A stretch of 64,000 nucleotides of DNA from Mitsuaria sp. WAJ17 (lineage in GTDB: Bacteria > Pseudomonadota > Gammaproteobacteria > Burkholderiales > Burkholderiaceae_C). Below are positions 51,704 through 60,421 of this stretch, in pieces. Below the pieces are notes generated by a model, which was not told the DNA's origin, did no database searches, and saw nothing but the letters and a program-made list of their open reading frames with translations. The position numbers were made by a program, and so were the translations under genes. Location: positions 39,917-103,916 of the forward strand of contig NZ_JACJUG010000019.1 in the NCBI RefSeq assembly GCF_014174515.1. Direction: 5' to 3'. How positions within the stretch are numbered: position 1 is the first letter of the stretch; every line of letters begins with the position of its first letter.

Positions 51704-53500
51704 TCAGCGCAAGGGCTGGTCCAGGCGCATCACCGGATACAGCCGGTAACGTTCATCCCACGAAGCATGCCGGCGGGCGAAGAAGGCGAGGCGGGCACGC
51801 GGGTCGGCGGCGAAGGCGGCGTCCTCGGCCAGACGGCGCTGGAACTCGGCGGCCAGCTGCGGATCGGCTGCCAGTTGGGCCCGGGCCACCTCCTCCGCCA
51901 CGTAGTCCTCCATGTATTCCTTGGTCTCGAAGGCGTTGTTGAAGAAGCCCCAGGCCAGGAAGGAGTCCGGCGCCTGCGGCTCCAGCAGGGCCATCAGCAG
52001 GCGCACGCCGGGCTGGGCCGCGGGCACGAACAGGCTGCCGGCGGGCAGCTCGCGCGGCTCGGGGCGCCACTGGCCTTTGACCTCCAGGCGCTGATGGCCC
52101 TCCACCGACTGCGCGCCAAAGCGCGCCTGCTCGGCCCGAAAGACCTGCACGGGCAGTGCCTGACGCGCCACGGCCAGGCGCTCGAAGCGCAGGCCATGCA
52201 GGCGCAGCTTCGCCGCCACCACCTCGGCATGCGCGGCCGGCACCAGGTAGCCGGCGCCAGGCACCGGCAGGCTCAGGGCAGGAACGATCTCGTCGCGCAA
52301 GGGCACATGCCAGATCTCGGGGCGGCTCTCGTCGTAGCGGGTCATCAAGGCCCCGGAGATCTCCGAGGGTGTGCGGGTGTAGGCATAGCCGCGGAAATCG
52401 ATCATGCGCTGCTTCGGGCTGGCCTCGAAGGCGAGCGGCTGCTCGCTGCCGGCCAGGCGCATTGCACGCAGGTCCGCCGCCCTGGCCTGCGCCAGCCAGT
52501 CCTGGCCATGGCGGGCCATCAGTGCCATCACGGCGACCACGGTGTTGCGGGTGATGCGCACGCGGGTCGGGTAGTCCTTCCACGAATGCGTCTCCACCAG
52601 CATGCCGAAACGGTTGCGCAGCCAGAAGTAGCCGGTGGAGAAACGCGGCGGCGGCACGCCATCGGCAAAGCCGGAGGCGGGGTTGTCCATCTTCTCGAAG
52701 GCCATGTAGAAGGGCTGCGGCAGCGAGCCCTGCGCGGCCAGGGCCTCGATGACGCCGTCGCGCAGGCGCTGACCGCTGGCGCGCAGGACCTCGTCGCCCG
52801 CATGCACGGGTTCGACCTGGATGGACACATCGTGCTGGAACTGCGCGCCGTCGGTCACGTGCAGGTCGATGGTGGCCAGCGGGTCCCAGGCCTGGACCAG
52901 GCGCAGCATGGCCTGCATCTCGGGCGCGTCGGCCTTGGCATAGTCGCGGTTGAGGTTGTAGTTCTGCGCCGTGGTCCGCCAGCCCATGGCCTCGGGGCCG
53001 CGCTGGTTGGGGCGGTTCCAGGCGCCAAAGCGCTCATGGCCATCGACATTGAAGACGGGGACGAAGACCAGCACCTGCCGCTTCAGCGCGCCGGCGGCCG
53101 CCTGCCCTTGCAACACCTGGCGCAGGGCGAGGAAGCCGGCGTCCTTGCCATCGATCTCGCCGGCGTGGATGCCGCCCTGGATCAGCGTCACCGGCAGGCC
53201 GCGGCGGCGCGCCTCGGCCGGGCTGAACACACCCTGCTGACTGGCGACCAGCGCCCACATGGGCCGCCCCTGCGGCGTGCTGCCGAAGCGCGTGCAGCGA
53301 ACCATGCGGGGAAAGCGCTGCTGGAAGGCCTGGCACAGGCGACCCACCTCCTCGTAGCGCCCGGTGCGCAGGAAGCCGCTGCGTTGGGCCTCGGTGTCGA
53401 GGTCCGGGGCGGCGCCCGACAGGCCGGGCAGGGCCAGCAGCGCCAGAAGCAGGGCGCGGTTGAGGCGCCGGGTCGAGAAAGATGGCAGGGGCAGAGGCAT
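51704..53500 (-). CDS. M14 family zinc carboxypeptidase
   Basis: A 598-residue exported metallocarboxypeptidase. A signal peptide (about residues 1-31) precedes the M14 domain. The zinc ligands are H112 and E115 in QGGIHAGEIDGKD and H214 in IDLHVTDG, with a probable catalytic Glu in GMLVETHSWKDYPTR (about 307). The long C-terminal part beyond residue 330 lacks the peptidase motifs and may be a beta-sandwich accessory domain. The protein probably removes C-terminal residues from peptides. It stands between the riboswitch-controlled subtilase and an exported methyltransferase; the start at 53500 is the first Met before a signal peptide. Confidence 0.88.
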   Translation of the reverse strand: MPLPLPSFSTRRLNRALLLALLALPGLSGAAPDLDTEAQRSGFLRTGRYEEVGRLCQAFQQRFPRMVRCTRFGSTPQGRPMWALVASQQGVFSPAEARRRGLPVTLIQGGIHAGEIDGKDAGFLALRQVLQGQAAAGALKRQVLVFVPVFNVDGHERFGAWNRPNQRGPEAMGWRTTAQNYNLNRDYAKADAPEMQAMLRLVQAWDPLATIDLHVTDGAQFQHDVSIQVEPVHAGDEVLRASGQRLRDGVIEALAAQGSLPQPFYMAFEKMDNPASGFADGVPPPRFSTGYFWLRNRFGMLVETHSWKDYPTRVRITRNTVVAVMALMARHGQDWLAQARAADLRAMRLAGSEQPLAFEASPKQRMIDFRGYAYTRTPSEISGALMTRYDESRPEIWHVPLRDEIVPALSLPVPGAGYLVPAAHAEVVAAKLRLHGLRFERLAVARQALPVQVFRAEQARFGAQSVEGHQRLEVKGQWRPEPRELPAGSLFVPAAQPGVRLLMALLEPQAPDSFLAWGFFNNAFETKEYMEDYVAEEVARAQLAADPQLAAEFQRRLAEDAAFAADPRARLAFFARRHASWDERYRLYPVMRLDQPLR

Positions 53501-53648
53501 GATCAGCGGGGGGCCAGGCAAGACCTGGCACTTTATCCAGCCTGGGCCAGAGACGCTGCTGCGGATGGCCCGGGGTGCCTTCCGTCACCCTTGTCCGCCG
53601 CCTTGCATACTGCGCCGGCCCCAAGACTTCGTCCGATCGGAGGACTCC

Positions 53649-54485
53649 ATGAGCCTGACTCGCCGCGGCTTTGCCGCCCTCGCCTGCCTGTCCATGATGG
53701 CCACGGCCTGGGCCGGCAGCCCTGCCGCAGACAGCCCCGACACCGCGCTGCAGGCCGCCATCGCCGGCGCCCAGCGCACGCCCGCCTTCACCACCCGCGA
53801 CGGTGCCCGCCACCCCTACGAGACCCTGCGCTTCTTCGGCATCCAGCCCGGGATGACGGTGGTCGAGCTGAGCCCCGGCGGCGGCTGGTACACCGAGATT
53901 CTCGCGCCCTATCTGCGAGACAAGGGCCAGCTGATCCTGGGCGCTGACGACCCGCAGTCCAGCAACGCCTACCGCCAGCGCAGCGGCCAGCGCCTGAAGG
54001 AGAAGCTGGCCGCCACGCCGGCGGTCTATGGCAAGGTGCAGATGAATGTGTTCGAGGTGCCCGGCCGCCTGCAGTACGCCGCGCCCGGCTCGGCCGATCT
54101 GGTGCTGACCTTCCGCAACGTGCACAACTGGATCGAGGCCGGCGGCGAGCCCGCCGTGACGGCCGTGTTCCGCAGCGCCTTCGAGGCGCTCAAGAAGGGC
54201 GGCAGCTTCGGCGTGGTCGAGCACCGGCGCCCGGCCTCGCAGGCCCAGGACGAGAAGGCCAGCAGCGGCTATGTGCACGAGGCCTACGTAATCCGCGTCG
54301 CCGAGGCCGTGGGCTTCAAGCTGGCCGCGCGCAGCGAGGTCAATGCCAATCCCAGGGACACCGCGGACCACGAGAACGGCGTATGGGCCCTGCCGCCCAC
54401 CCTCGCCAACAAGGACAAGGATCGTGAGCGCTACACCGCCATCGGCGAGAGCGACCGCATGACCCTGCGCTTCGTGAAGCCCTGA
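53649..54485 (+). CDS. Exported class I SAM-dependent methyltransferase
   Basis: A 278-residue methyltransferase-fold protein with a signal peptide (residues 1-22, TAWA cleavage), which is unusual because SAM is cytosolic. The SAM motif is VVELSPGGGWYTEILAPYL (about 72-90), with NVHNWIEAGG and GVVEHR later in the fold. Related exported methyltransferase-like proteins are known in proteobacteria without a clear function. GGAGG lies six bases before the ATG. It is a lone gene between an M14 peptidase and a SUI1 factor. Confidence 0.85.
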   Translation: MSLTRRGFAALACLSMMATAWAGSPAADSPDTALQAAIAGAQRTPAFTTRDGARHPYETLRFFGIQPGMTVVELSPGGGWYTEILAPYLRDKGQLILGADDPQSSNAYRQRSGQRLKEKLAATPAVYGKVQMNVFEVPGRLQYAAPGSADLVLTFRNVHNWIEAGGEPAVTAVFRSAFEALKKGGSFGVVEHRRPASQAQDEKASSGYVHEAYVIRVAEAVGFKLAARSEVNANPRDTADHENGVWALPPTLANKDKDRERYTAIGESDRMTLRFVKP

Positions 54486-54506
54486 GCCAGCGATCCGGCG
54501 CCGGCC

Positions 54507-54857
54507 TCAGCCGCCGGCCCGCTTGGCCGGATGGCCCTGGGCGATCAGCCAGGCGGTGACGCGCTCGGCATGATCGCCCTGGATCTCCAGGACGCCGTCC
54601 TTGCAGGTGCCGCCACTGCCGCAGGCGCTGCGCAGTTGCTTGCCCAGGGCCTGCAGCGCGGCCTCGTCCAGAGGCAGGCCCTTGACCAGGGTGACTGTCT
54701 TGCCGCCCCGGCCCTTGCTCTCGCGCCAGACGCGCGCGATGCCATCGCCCGAGGGACGTGCGGCGGGCTTGCCGCAGCGGCAGGCCGCTAGCGCCGCGCG
54801 GCACTGCGGGCAGGTGCGCCCCAGCTCGGTGGAATAGACCAGGCGGCTGTCCTTCAT
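54507..54857 (-). CDS. SUI1-family translation factor (YciH-like)
   Basis: A 116-residue SUI1/eIF1-fold protein. The N-terminal part has a CxxC-type cluster (CPQCRAALAACRCG), which may bind zinc, and the SUI1 domain covers about 45-110 with GKTVTLVKGL and GGTCKDGVLEIQGDH. Bacterial YciH-type proteins act on start-codon selection or stress translation. I start at the ATG at 54857, six bases after GAGGG; a TTG two codons upstream is less likely. It runs in the same direction as the DUF2242 lipoprotein gene, nine bases after that stop, so the two are probably co-transcribed. Confidence 0.88.
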   Translation of the reverse strand: MKDSRLVYSTELGRTCPQCRAALAACRCGKPAARPSGDGIARVWRESKGRGGKTVTLVKGLPLDEAALQALGKQLRSACGSGGTCKDGVLEIQGDHAERVTAWLIAQGHPAKRAGG

Positions 54858-54866
54858 CGCCAACCC

Positions 54867-55466
54867 TCAGCGCTGGCGCATCACGGCCGCGCTGCCGGCG
54901 CCCGTGCCCTCGCCGGTCTGCTCGCTGAGCATGCGGTGCATCAGGGCAAAGAAGCGGTCATAGAACTCGCCAGCGGGAATGGTCTCGGAGGCCACCTTCA
55001 CCATGGAGTCCTGCGAGGCCGCCAGGGGCACCGAGATCGAGCCGATGGCGCTGACGCCGATGCTGGTGGAGTTGGCGCTCTTCTTGATCGCGTAACGGTC
55101 CTGCTGGGCCGAGACGAAGGCCGTGGCCAACTGGGCATTGCGGCCGTCAGGCACGCAGACCACGTTGAAGTTGATCTCCACATGCACCTCGCCCTCGGGT
55201 TGGAAGCGCTTGGTGCCGCTCACCGCCCCCGCCTTGCCGGGGTTGATCAGGTAGCCCTGGCTCAGCAGCGCGCGCCGCGCCGCCTCGCAGGTGTCCTCCA
55301 TGGAGGCGTCGAAGAGGCGGGAGAAGGTCTCCTCGGCCTGGAAGCGTTCGTTCTGGTAGACCGAGACCTTGGCCGGCTCGCGGCCCGGCACGGAGATCGC
55401 ACAGCCGGCCAGCAGGCAAGCGCCGACCAGGGCGGCCAGGGGGGTGGCTGTCCATGTTCTGCTCAT
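54867..55466 (-). CDS. DUF2242 family lipoprotein
   Basis: A 199-residue lipoprotein. The signal peptide ends in a lipobox with Cys22 (LLAGC). The mature part matches DUF2242, with VSVYQNERFQAEETFSR, EDTCEAARRALLSQGY and AGEFYDRFFALM. The function is unknown. GGGAGA lies eight bases before the ATG at 55466. The SUI1 factor gene follows nine bases downstream on the same strand, and the divergent substrate-binding protein gene starts 249 bases away. Confidence 0.9.
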   Translation of the reverse strand: MSRTWTATPLAALVGACLLAGCAISVPGREPAKVSVYQNERFQAEETFSRLFDASMEDTCEAARRALLSQGYLINPGKAGAVSGTKRFQPEGEVHVEINFNVVCVPDGRNAQLATAFVSAQQDRYAIKKSANSTSIGVSAIGSISVPLAASQDSMVKVASETIPAGEFYDRFFALMHRMLSEQTGEGTGAGSAAVMRQR

Positions 55467-55715
55467 CGATCGTTCTCCCTCACTCGCCCTCGGCACATGG
55501 TTCACCGAGCCAGCACGACTGGACGCCGGCTCCGGCCCCGCATTATCCCGGTCCCGCACGGCACGGCACGGAAAGACACCCCCGGGCGTCCAAGGACTGC
55601 CCGGTGGGCAGGGCGCGGGGCAGCCGTGGCAAAGCACCGCTTTGGGCACGCGGATGGAAGGGCCTCGCCCCAGCTCAAGCCCGTCGCCGGACCACAGGCG
55701 CACAATGTGGCCGTC

Positions 55716-56846
55716 ATGCCTGATGCCACCGTGCCTTCGCGACGCCTGAGCCTGGCCGCCCTGCTGGGCATGGGCATGGGCCTGGGGCTGGGCTTCGAGC
55801 GCCGGGCCGGGGCCTCGACCGACGAGGAGCTGCGCATCGGCAGCTCGGCGGCACTCACCGGCCCGGCCGCCCAGTTGGGCCTGCGCTACCACGCGGGCAT
55901 CCGGGCGCAGCTGGACCTGCTCAACCAGCAGGGCGGCGTGCAGGGCCGCAGGGTCCATCTGGACCTGCGCGACGACGGCTACGAGCCCGATCGTGCCGAG
56001 ATCAACACCCGCCAGCTCGCCGAGGACCCGCGCGTGCTGTTGCTGTTCGGCTATGTGGGCACGCCCACCAGCCGCGTGGCCCTGCCCTACCTGAAGCGCC
56101 ATGGCATCAGCTTCCTCGGGGCCTATACCGGGGCCAGCATGCTTTACGAGCCCGGCCCGGGCCGCGTCTTCAGCGTGCGCGCCAGCTATATGGACGAATC
56201 CGTCGCCCTGGCCCAGGCCATGCTGCAGGACGGCGTGCAGCGCTTCAACGTGCTGCTGCAGGCCGACCTTTTCGGCCGCGCCGGCCTGGAGGCCATACGC
56301 GAGGCCGCCCTGCACCAGAAGCTGCAGCTGCAGGCCTCGGCCACGGTGCGGCGCAACTCACCCAAGGTGGACGAGGCCCTGGAGGCACTGATCATCCGCG
56401 AGCCCGCCGAGGCCGTGTTCATGATCAGCACCTACGAGACCTGCGCCGCCTTCATCCGCCAGGCGCGCCAGCGCGGCTACAAGGGCCGCTTCTACCTGCT
56501 GTCCTTCGTGGGCCTGGAGCCGTTGAAGGAATCGCTGATGGGCGACATGCGCCAGATCCGCGTCTCCCAGGTGGTGCCCGACGCGCACGACACCAGCCTG
56601 CCCGTCGTCGCGGCCTACCAGAAGGCCATGCTGGCCCGGGGCGATCGCCAGTTCGACTCGCTGAGCCTGGAGGGCTACGTGGCCGCCCGCGTCCTCACCG
56701 AGGGGCTGCGCCGCATCCGGGGCCCCGTCAACCGCGACAGCCTGCAGCACGCCCTGGCCAGTCTGGGTGAGCTGGACCTCGGCGGCTTCAGGCTGCGCTA
56801 CCAGGAAGAGTCCCACCGCGGCAGCTCGCTGGTGCTGGTTCGCTGA
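55716..56846 (+). CDS. Branched-chain-type ABC substrate-binding protein
   Basis: A 376-residue periplasmic ligand-binding protein of the Peripla_BP_6/LivK type, with an N-terminal signal (PSRRLSLAALLGMG, Arg-Arg, possibly Tat). LRIGSSAALTGPAAQLG and VHLDLRDDGYEPDRA are typical of the fold. It stands alone: no permease or ATPase gene is near, so it may serve a sensor or a transporter encoded elsewhere. No strong Shine-Dalgarno is seen before the ATG at 55716. Confidence 0.85.
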   Translation: MPDATVPSRRLSLAALLGMGMGLGLGFERRAGASTDEELRIGSSAALTGPAAQLGLRYHAGIRAQLDLLNQQGGVQGRRVHLDLRDDGYEPDRAEINTRQLAEDPRVLLLFGYVGTPTSRVALPYLKRHGISFLGAYTGASMLYEPGPGRVFSVRASYMDESVALAQAMLQDGVQRFNVLLQADLFGRAGLEAIREAALHQKLQLQASATVRRNSPKVDEALEALIIREPAEAVFMISTYETCAAFIRQARQRGYKGRFYLLSFVGLEPLKESLMGDMRQIRVSQVVPDAHDTSLPVVAAYQKAMLARGDRQFDSLSLEGYVAARVLTEGLRRIRGPVNRDSLQHALASLGELDLGGFRLRYQEESHRGSSLVLVR

Positions 56847-56865
56847 GCTGACGCGCGGCGCCCGC

Positions 56866-57354
56866 TCAATCCGGCCGCTGGACCTCCCAGACCCCCACCC
56901 AGTCCTGGCGCTCGTCGGCGTGATGCCCGACCAGGCGGAAGCCCGCCTTGGCCAGCACGCGCTGGGAGGGCAGGTTCTCGGGCATGACCTCGGCCCGCAC
57001 GACCCGCACGCCCGCCGCCCAGGCCTCCTCCAGCATGAGGCGCACGGCGGCGGTGGCCAGACCCTGTCCCTGTTGGCCCGGGGCAACCTGGTAGCCGATC
57101 TCCACCCGGCCCTCGCAGGGCGCACCCTTGAAGCTGATGTTGCCCAGATAACGTCCGTCGCTGGGCCGGCACATCATGCAGCTGACGGCCCAGCAGGGCG
57201 CGCAACCCTCCGCCAGCAGGGCCAGGGCGCGGCGGTGCACGCGCTCGGGCGGCAGGGCGCCGGGCTCCACACGGTCCAGCCATCCGGCGGGCCATTGCCC
57301 GGCTTCCAGCAGGCGCAAGTCGTCCAGGCTCAATCGTTCAAGCGTCAGGTCCAT
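56866..57354 (-). CDS. GNAT family N-acetyltransferase
   Basis: A 162-residue GNAT acetyltransferase. The acetyl-CoA pyrophosphate loop is VAPGQQGQGLATAAV, followed by a C-terminal helix-strand unit with EVMPENLPSQRVLAKAGF, typical of the RimJ/L subgroup that may modify amines, protein N-termini or antibiotics. The ATG at 57354 gives the family N-terminus MDLTLERL. It diverges from the Lrp gene across a 305-base region, and its start is near that gene's control area. Confidence 0.86.
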   Translation of the reverse strand: MDLTLERLSLDDLRLLEAGQWPAGWLDRVEPGALPPERVHRRALALLAEGCAPCWAVSCMMCRPSDGRYLGNISFKGAPCEGRVEIGYQVAPGQQGQGLATAAVRLMLEEAWAAGVRVVRAEVMPENLPSQRVLAKAGFRLVGHHADERQDWVGVWEVQRPD

Positions 57355-57439
57355 GGCGACATTGTGGGGCCACGCCGCGGGCTGCCGACGATGGGTCGCC
57401 TCTGGCAAGGGCGTCGCAAGACCTGACCCCGCAATGGCC

Positions 57440-57473
57440 AAGGCCCCAGCACGCTCGTGACGCCTGGGGCCTT
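57440..57473. repeat. 10-bp perfect inverted repeat AAGGCCCCAG
   Basis: Arms 57440-57449 and 57464-57473, 14-base loop, within the 305-base region (57355-57659) between the GNAT and Lrp genes. The rest of that region is GC-rich up to about 57590 and then AT-rich. I see no gene in it. Confidence 0.7.
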
Positions 57474-57627
57474 GACTGCAGGGGGAGGGCCGTCGTGGGC
57501 CTGGCCTGCTCCGCAGGGGTCTTGCCCGGGCGGTGGAGGGCTGCTGTTTGCAGTGATCCCAGTGTAGGAAGGGCGGGCGGGCAGAAAATTGCGAAGATGG
57601 CTTTGATTCTTTTTCTTTTAGCATTAG

Positions 57628-57655
57628 ATTGCTCATAAATAACATTTTGAGCAAT
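57628..57655. promoter_or_regulatory. Perfect operator-like dyad at the Lrp gene start
   Basis: ATTGCTCA-N12-TGAGCAAT (57628-57635 and 57648-57655). It overlaps an ATG at 57654 and the only Shine-Dalgarno-like GAG. A perfect 8-base inverted repeat here suggests autoregulation. Confidence 0.7.
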
Positions 57656-57659
57656 GCAA

Positions 57660-58136
57660 ATGGAACTTGACCGCATAGACCGCCAGATTCTTGACATCCT
57701 CCAGCAGGAAGGCCGCATCGCCAACCAGGATCTGGCAGACCGCGTGGGGCTCTCGCCCTCGCCCTGTCTGCGCCGGGTTCGCGCCCTGGAGGACAGTGGC
57801 CTGATCGCCGGCTACCGGGCGCTGCTGGACGCTCGCAAGCTGGGCCTGAGCCTGATGGCCCTGGTGCACATCTCCATGGACCAGCACACGCCGGAGCGCT
57901 TCGCCAACTTCGAGGCCTCGGTGCGCGTGCTACCCGAGGTGCTGGAGTGCCTGCTGATCACCGGCCAGGCGGCGGACTACCAGCTCAAGCTCTGGGTGCG
58001 GGACATGGACCATTTCCAGAACCTGCTGCTGGGCAAGCTCACCCGGATCGCTGGCGTGACGGGCGTGCACTCCAGCTTCGTGCTCCAGCACGTGATCAGC
58101 CGCACGGCACTGCCGCTGGACGCGGCGCAGGCCTGA
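57660..58136 (+). CDS. Lrp/AsnC-family regulator
   Basis: A 158-residue Lrp/AsnC protein. The winged helix is MELDRIDRQILDILQQEGRIANQDLADRVGLSPSPCLRRVRALE and the RAM effector domain covers about 70-150 (SLMALVHISMDQHTPERF). I prefer the ATG at 57660, where the N-terminus is standard and GAG lies eight bases upstream; an ATG at 57654 would add two residues and lies inside the dyad. Neighbours are a GNAT gene and NDH-2. Its targets are unknown. Confidence 0.9.
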   Translation: MELDRIDRQILDILQQEGRIANQDLADRVGLSPSPCLRRVRALEDSGLIAGYRALLDARKLGLSLMALVHISMDQHTPERFANFEASVRVLPEVLECLLITGQAADYQLKLWVRDMDHFQNLLLGKLTRIAGVTGVHSSFVLQHVISRTALPLDAAQA

Positions 58137-59486
58137 TCAGGCCGCGGCCGGAGGCTGGGGCCGGCCCGTTGCGGGCTCCACCACCACCCGGGCGTAGCGC
58201 TGGAAGCTCCAGTAGGCCCAGGCCCAGTCCATCAGCACCACCAGACGGTTGCGGAAGCCGATCAGGAAGTAGATGTGGACGAAGAGCCAGAACAGCCAGG
58301 CCGCATAGCCCGAGAACTGCAGCCAGCCCAGGTCGGCCACCGCCGCCTTGCGGCCGATGGTGGCCAGGGCGCCGTAATCGCGGTAGCGGAAGGGCCTGAG
58401 CGTGGCCTCGCGCTCGCGCAGGACGGCGAGGATGCTGCGCGCCGCATGGGCGCCCATCTGCTTGGCGGCCGGACTGACACCGGGCACGGGGCGCAGGCGC
58501 CCGTCCGGCTCCTCGCTCTGGGCGGCGGCCAGGTCGCCGATCACGAAGACCTCGGGGTGGTCGGGAATGCGCAGAAAGCCATCGACCTGCACACGGCCGG
58601 CCCGGTCCAGCGGCACGTCCAGCATCCGGCCCAGCGGTGAGGCGGCCACGCCAGCTGCCCAGACCACGGTGCGGGCCTCGATGCGCTGCGGCACGGCCCC
58701 CTCCCCCTGCAGCACGCTCACGCCCTCGCCGTCGATGCCCACCACGCGGCAGCGGGTCTGCACCTCCACGCCCAGGCCGCGCAGCTGCGCCTCCGCCTTG
58801 GCGGACAGCGCCGGCGGCAGCGCCTGCAGCACGCGCTCCGAGCCCTCCAGCAGCAGCACACGGGCCTTGGAGGGGTCGATGCGGCGGAACTCGTCGCGCA
58901 AGGTGTGGTGGGCGATTTCGGCCAGGGTGCCCGCCATCTCCACGCCCGTGGGCCCGCCGCCAATCACCACAAAGCTCAGGTGCGCCGCCTGACGCGCCGG
59001 ATCAGGCTCCAGCTCGGCCTGCTCGAAGGCCTTGAGCACGCGGGCGCGCAAGCGGAAGGCATCCTCCAGGGTCTTGAGGCCCGGGGCATGTTCGGCCCAG
59101 TCGTCGTGGCCGAAGTAGCTGTGCGTGGCGCCAGCCGCAAGGATGAGGAAGTCGTACCCCAGCACCTGCCCGTCGGCCAGGTGAACGCAGCGGTGGGCCT
59201 TGTCGATGCCGCTGACTTCCGCCATCAGCACGGTCACATTGCGCTGGCGGCGCAGCATGTGGCGGATGGGCGCCGCGATGGAGGGCGCCGAGAGCCCGGC
59301 TGTCGCCACCTGGTACAGCAGGGGCTGGAAGAGGTGGTGGTTGCTGCGATCGACCAGGGTGATATCGACCTCCGCGCCCGCCAGGGAGCGCGTGGCGGCA
59401 AGGCCGCCGAAGCCACAACCGATGATGAGCACCCGCGGGCGGGTGGACGGGGCGATGCTGTGAGGCTGGCTGTCCATGCCGGTCAT
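58137..59486 (-). CDS. ndh: Type II NADH:quinone oxidoreductase (NDH-2)
   Basis: A 449-residue flavoprotein. The FAD motif IIGCGFGGLAATRSL is at about 21-35 and the NADH motif VVIGGGPTGVEMAGTL at about 172-187. HLFQPLLYQVATAGLS and the C-terminal amphipathic membrane anchor (YAAWLFWLFVHIYFLIGF) are typical of non-proton-pumping NDH-2. It passes electrons from NADH to quinone without moving protons. The start could be the ATG at 59486 or 59477. The gene ends back to back with the Lrp gene. Confidence 0.93.
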   Translation of the reverse strand: MTGMDSQPHSIAPSTRPRVLIIGCGFGGLAATRSLAGAEVDITLVDRSNHHLFQPLLYQVATAGLSAPSIAAPIRHMLRRQRNVTVLMAEVSGIDKAHRCVHLADGQVLGYDFLILAAGATHSYFGHDDWAEHAPGLKTLEDAFRLRARVLKAFEQAELEPDPARQAAHLSFVVIGGGPTGVEMAGTLAEIAHHTLRDEFRRIDPSKARVLLLEGSERVLQALPPALSAKAEAQLRGLGVEVQTRCRVVGIDGEGVSVLQGEGAVPQRIEARTVVWAAGVAASPLGRMLDVPLDRAGRVQVDGFLRIPDHPEVFVIGDLAAAQSEEPDGRLRPVPGVSPAAKQMGAHAARSILAVLREREATLRPFRYRDYGALATIGRKAAVADLGWLQFSGYAAWLFWLFVHIYFLIGFRNRLVVLMDWAWAYWSFQRYARVVVEPATGRPQPPAAA

Positions 59487-59630
59487 TGTGCGCCGCGGCC
59501 ATCGCCCCCGCTGGCACTCAGACATGCATCAATGGCATGGAGCGCAGGGCGGCCGGCATGGCCTGCGCGCTAGGCGCACGGCGCCCAGGGGCGGCCAGCC
59601 CTGGGCCGGGGCGGGCCGGCGCGGCGCTGC

Positions 59631-60353
59631 TCAAGAAGCCCTCGCGATGACGGCCACCTGCATGTCGCGGCGCCAGCGGAAGCCCAGGCTTTCGTAGAGG
59701 GCGATGGCGGCCTCGTTGCTGCGCCAGGCATGCAGGAAGGGGCGCTCGCCACGGGCCTCGATCTGGCGGGCCACGGCGGCGGACAGCTGGCGGGCCAGGC
59801 CCAGGCCGCGGAAATCCGGATGGGTGCAGACGCCGCTGATCTCGGTGTGGCCGGCCACATGCATGCGCTCGCCCGCCATCGCGGCCAGGCGGCCCTGCAG
59901 GCGCACGCCCAAGAAGCGGCCCATGCGGTGGGTCTGTGCCAGGAAGGGGCCTGGCTGCGTCAGCTCGGCCAGGGCCAGCATTTCGGCCGCATCGGCATCA
60001 CCCAGGGGCTGGATATCGGGGTGGGAGGGCTCATCGTTCAGCGAGCGCGTGGCCAGCATCTGCACGCCCAGGGCCTCCTTGAGCACGTGTACGCCGGGCG
60101 GCAGGCACAGCGGGGGCGCCTGCAGCAGATACAGCGAGCCCTGGGCCGGAAGCAGCCGCGCCAGCGCGGTCAATGCCCCGGGGCTGTCGTCCGCGGCGCA
60201 GGCGAAGAGGTGGATCTCGGGGTGATAGCGCCTCGCCAGCGCATCGCCCCGGGCCAGGTCTCGCTGGGGACCGGTGAGGCTGTGCCACACCGGCCGGTCC
60301 AGCAGAGTCGCGGCCGGCTGGGCATCGAGGGGCGGGAAAGAGGCCAGAGGCAT
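59631..60353 (-). CDS. GNAT family N-acetyltransferase (FR47-like)
   Basis: A 240-residue protein. The C-terminal GNAT domain (about 120-235) carries CTHPDFRGLGLARQLSAAV, the acetyl-CoA loop, and NEAAIALYESLGF, and the N-terminal half resembles a second, degenerate acetyltransferase-like domain. The closest family I recognise is FR47/RimI-like. AGGAG lies about nine bases before the ATG at 60353. No operon partner is evident. Confidence 0.85.
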   Translation of the reverse strand: MPLASFPPLDAQPAATLLDRPVWHSLTGPQRDLARGDALARRYHPEIHLFACAADDSPGALTALARLLPAQGSLYLLQAPPLCLPPGVHVLKEALGVQMLATRSLNDEPSHPDIQPLGDADAAEMLALAELTQPGPFLAQTHRMGRFLGVRLQGRLAAMAGERMHVAGHTEISGVCTHPDFRGLGLARQLSAAVARQIEARGERPFLHAWRSNEAAIALYESLGFRWRRDMQVAVIARAS

Positions 60354-60421
60354 GTCGCGGAACTCCTGGAGCCGGGGGCAGCGCGACGAGCCTAGCAGAA
60401 ACGATTCCGGCCCGCGCCTGC

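Noticed and set aside
51656..53947. A 763-codon plus-strand open frame over the M14 peptidase gene
   Set aside because: No motif, and it runs through the exported methyltransferase gene out of frame. The minus-strand frame carries the M14 zinc site.
59509..59527. TGGCACTCAGACATGC resembling a sigma-54 promoter
   Set aside because: The -12 element reads ATGC, not TTGC, and no gene starts in the right place and direction.
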